From Candidatus Thioglobus sp. MED-G25 (GTDB lineage Bacteria; Pseudomonadota; Gammaproteobacteria; Arenicellales; UBA868), in the NCBI GenBank assembly GCA_002456995.1, contig NTKC01000004.1, positions 34,795 through 98,794 of the forward strand: a stretch of DNA of 64,000 bases. Direction: 5' to 3'. The translations under genes were made by a program, and so were the position numbers. Below the pieces are notes generated by a model. It worked only from the letters and a program-made list of their open reading frames with translations. It ran no database searches and was not told the DNA's origin. Of the stretch, positions 62,827 through 64,000 are shown piece after piece (position 1 is the stretch's first letter; each line of letters starts with the position of its first letter).

Positions 62827-63504
62827 TCAATTGTAATTGTTTAGTGTTTTAGCCTTTAGAAATGATTCAATGTAGTCCATGCGCCGGTGGATAATAGCTT
62901 CCGCAGCTTTCGGGTCACCATCGGTGAGTGCGGTGGCAAAACTTGCTCGCATCCGGGCATAAACGCCAATGTCGTCGTGCTTCTGAAAGTGGATGTAACC
63001 GATCCGGCGGTGTTCGCCCGCGAGTAGGGCTATCGCACGACAGATGTGTTCATTGTGGCAGGCCTCGCAAAGAAGGTTAAGCAATATCTTGTCGGTTTGC
63101 ATAAACAAGCCTGCGTCTGGGTTTTGGGCAATCTGGTTGAAAGTTGTTGCGATATCGGCAAATGCCTGTTTGTGTTCCGAAGTGGCTCTGACTGCACTGG
63201 TTCGGGCCATCAAAGCAAGCAAAGTACGGGCCAACTCGACACGCAGAAACCCCCCTTCATAGTCAATCTGGGTGATTTTGATACCTTTGCGGGGAAGGAT
63301 TTCAACCAGGCCTTCTCTGGAGAGTCGCTGCAGTGCCTCACGAACAGGTGTACGGCCGATTCCAATCAACTGCTGTAGATTATTTTCGCTATGACTTGAG
63401 TCCGGTTTAAGTTTCAGCGTAACAATCAACTCTTCAAGTTTTTCATAGGCAAGCGTTGTCAGGCTGCATCGAGCCTGCGAAAGTGAAGTGACGGTGGCGT
63501 CCAT
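62827..63504 (-). CDS. GntR-family regulator with FCD domain
   Basis: The 225-residue regulator has an N-terminal winged helix (YEKLEELIVTLKLKP, then GIGRTPVREALQRLSREGLVEILPRKG, residues ~50-75). An FCD ligand-binding domain of about 140 residues follows, with metal-type positions in LLNLLCEACHNEH. FadR/FCD members sense small carboxylic acids. I use the ATG at 63502-63504; another ATG three codons upstream (63513) is in frame. It lies 20 bases beyond the stop of a paralogous gene on the same strand. Confidence 0.92.
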   Translation of the reverse strand: MDATVTSLSQARCSLTTLAYEKLEELIVTLKLKPDSSHSENNLQQLIGIGRTPVREALQRLSREGLVEILPRKGIKITQIDYEGGFLRVELARTLLALMARTSAVRATSEHKQAFADIATTFNQIAQNPDAGLFMQTDKILLNLLCEACHNEHICRAIALLAGEHRRIGYIHFQKHDDIGVYARMRASFATALTDGDPKAAEAIIHRRMDYIESFLKAKTLNNYN

Positions 63505-63533
63505 CGATGGCAAACTGAATTTGGCTGGTGTAT

Positions 63534-64000
63534 CTAGGTTGGTCGGTCAGGTGCCCTCAGGGTTGCGCGTGTGAACTCCTCGAGGTAATCCATTAGCGCA
63601 TCAACTGCAGTGGCTGCTGTTTCTGGGTCGCCTTGAGCCACTTCACGGGCAAGGTTGGCGTGTAGGTTGGAACACAAAGGCATATTGTCGATGGTCTCGA
63701 AATGAACGAACCAGAATCGTCTGGCAAGTCCGTGGATCAGGCCAATGGCCCGGCTCGCGTATTCGTTGTGAGCTGCTTGCGCCATTAGTTGGTTGAGTGC
63801 GTAGTCCTGTCGCATGAAACCGATATCATTCCCCGCAGCGGTTGTTTCGGCCATGGCATCGGCGATGACTATAAACGCCGAACGCTCTTCCTCTGTGGCT
63901 CTCAATGCACATGATCTTGCTAGCAATTTTTCCAGATCTCGTCGCAACTCCAGCATCAACAGCTGCTTGGCCGGGTTAAGGTCGGTTACTTCAATACCTT
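63534..64000 (-). CDS. GntR/FCD-type regulator, N-terminus beyond window edge
   Basis: The frame runs in from the right edge without a start. It begins in the linker after the winged helix (GIEVTDLNPAKQ), aligning with RKGIKITQID of the neighbouring regulator. It continues through an FCD domain (MLELRRDLEKLLA..., QLMAQAAHNEYASRAIGLI) to the stop. The residues visible are about 155. The internal ATG pair near 63957 is not a credible start because the family domain continues upstream. It is a tandem paralogue of the gene at 62827. Confidence 0.88.
   Translation of the reverse strand, partial: GIEVTDLNPAKQLLMLELRRDLEKLLARSCALRATEEERSAFIVIADAMAETTAAGNDIGFMRQDYALNQLMAQAAHNEYASRAIGLIHGLARRFWFVHFETIDNMPLCSNLHANLAREVAQGDPETAATAVDALMDYLEEFTRATLRAPDRPT

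Noticed and set aside
1..64000. tRNA genes, CRISPR arrays, insertion sequences and prophage genes
   Set aside because: I looked for T-loop consensus, spaced direct repeats, transposase or integrase motifs and inverted-repeat ends and found none convincing. Isolated GGTTCGA-like strings fall inside coding genes.

Overview
The window reads as chromosomal DNA of a Gammaproteobacterium-like bacterium, probably marine and aerobic. Gene orders typical of that class support this: polA-engB-cytochrome c4, argH-lptM-lysA, rhlB/trxA-rho-rpmE, and secB-gpsA. It carries no rRNA, tRNA, CRISPR array, transposase or prophage gene that I can recognise. Genus and order cannot be read from the sequence.

Layout. 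1-7215: a visibly more A+T-rich block holding a leftward spermidine/putrescine-type ABC importer joined to a phospholyase-like class III aminotransferase and an APH-fold kinase, with a divergent prolyl-iminopeptidase-like hydrolase. 7416-9074: an orphan Tat-exported peptide-type binding protein with its own terminator. 9292-14615: an RND efflux pump with its adaptor, and a methyltransferase. 14712-16242: yedK followed by a decaying patch, namely a broken NDUFA9-like gene and a GNAT gene whose start seems lost. 16554-21192: a three-gene 2-oxoacid:ferredoxin oxidoreductase with a fused NAD(P)H/Fe-S subunit. 21205-23643: gpsA, secB, a rhodanese and a two-cysteine ArsR regulator. 23881-46985: mostly core genes (ctpA, polA, engB, cytochrome c4, argH, lptM, lysA, rhlB, trxA, rho, rpmE, sco, prmB, rubredoxin, hemL, csp, nudC, argS, SPOR protein).

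48778-53375 is the standout. It is a tightly overlapped leftward operon lysW-lysX-argC/lysY-class II amidotransferase-lysZ-argD/lysJ, an amino-group-carrier-protein pathway. The 54-aa carrier LysW, ending in EDWGE, lies in a stretch with no long ORF. lysA (the diaminopimelate route to lysine) and argH are both elsewhere in the window, so the operon most likely makes ornithine/arginine or a specialised amino acid. No LysK-type releasing peptidase is present. The embedded Ntn-type amidotransferase lacks the usual glutamine-binding TDSE motif, so it is a candidate for the enzyme that cuts the gamma-glutamyl link to LysW.

53676-64000: a MazG-like pyrophosphohydrolase, a CoA transferase, a remnant of a B12-binding mutase subunit, hydrolases, a CoA ligase/crotonase pair, msrPQ with a strong terminator, and two tandem GntR/FCD regulators, the second cut by the window edge. 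Many gene ends overlap by 4 nt (ATGA, GTGA or TTGA), which indicates translationally coupled operons. Several genes appear to use GTG or TTG starts.
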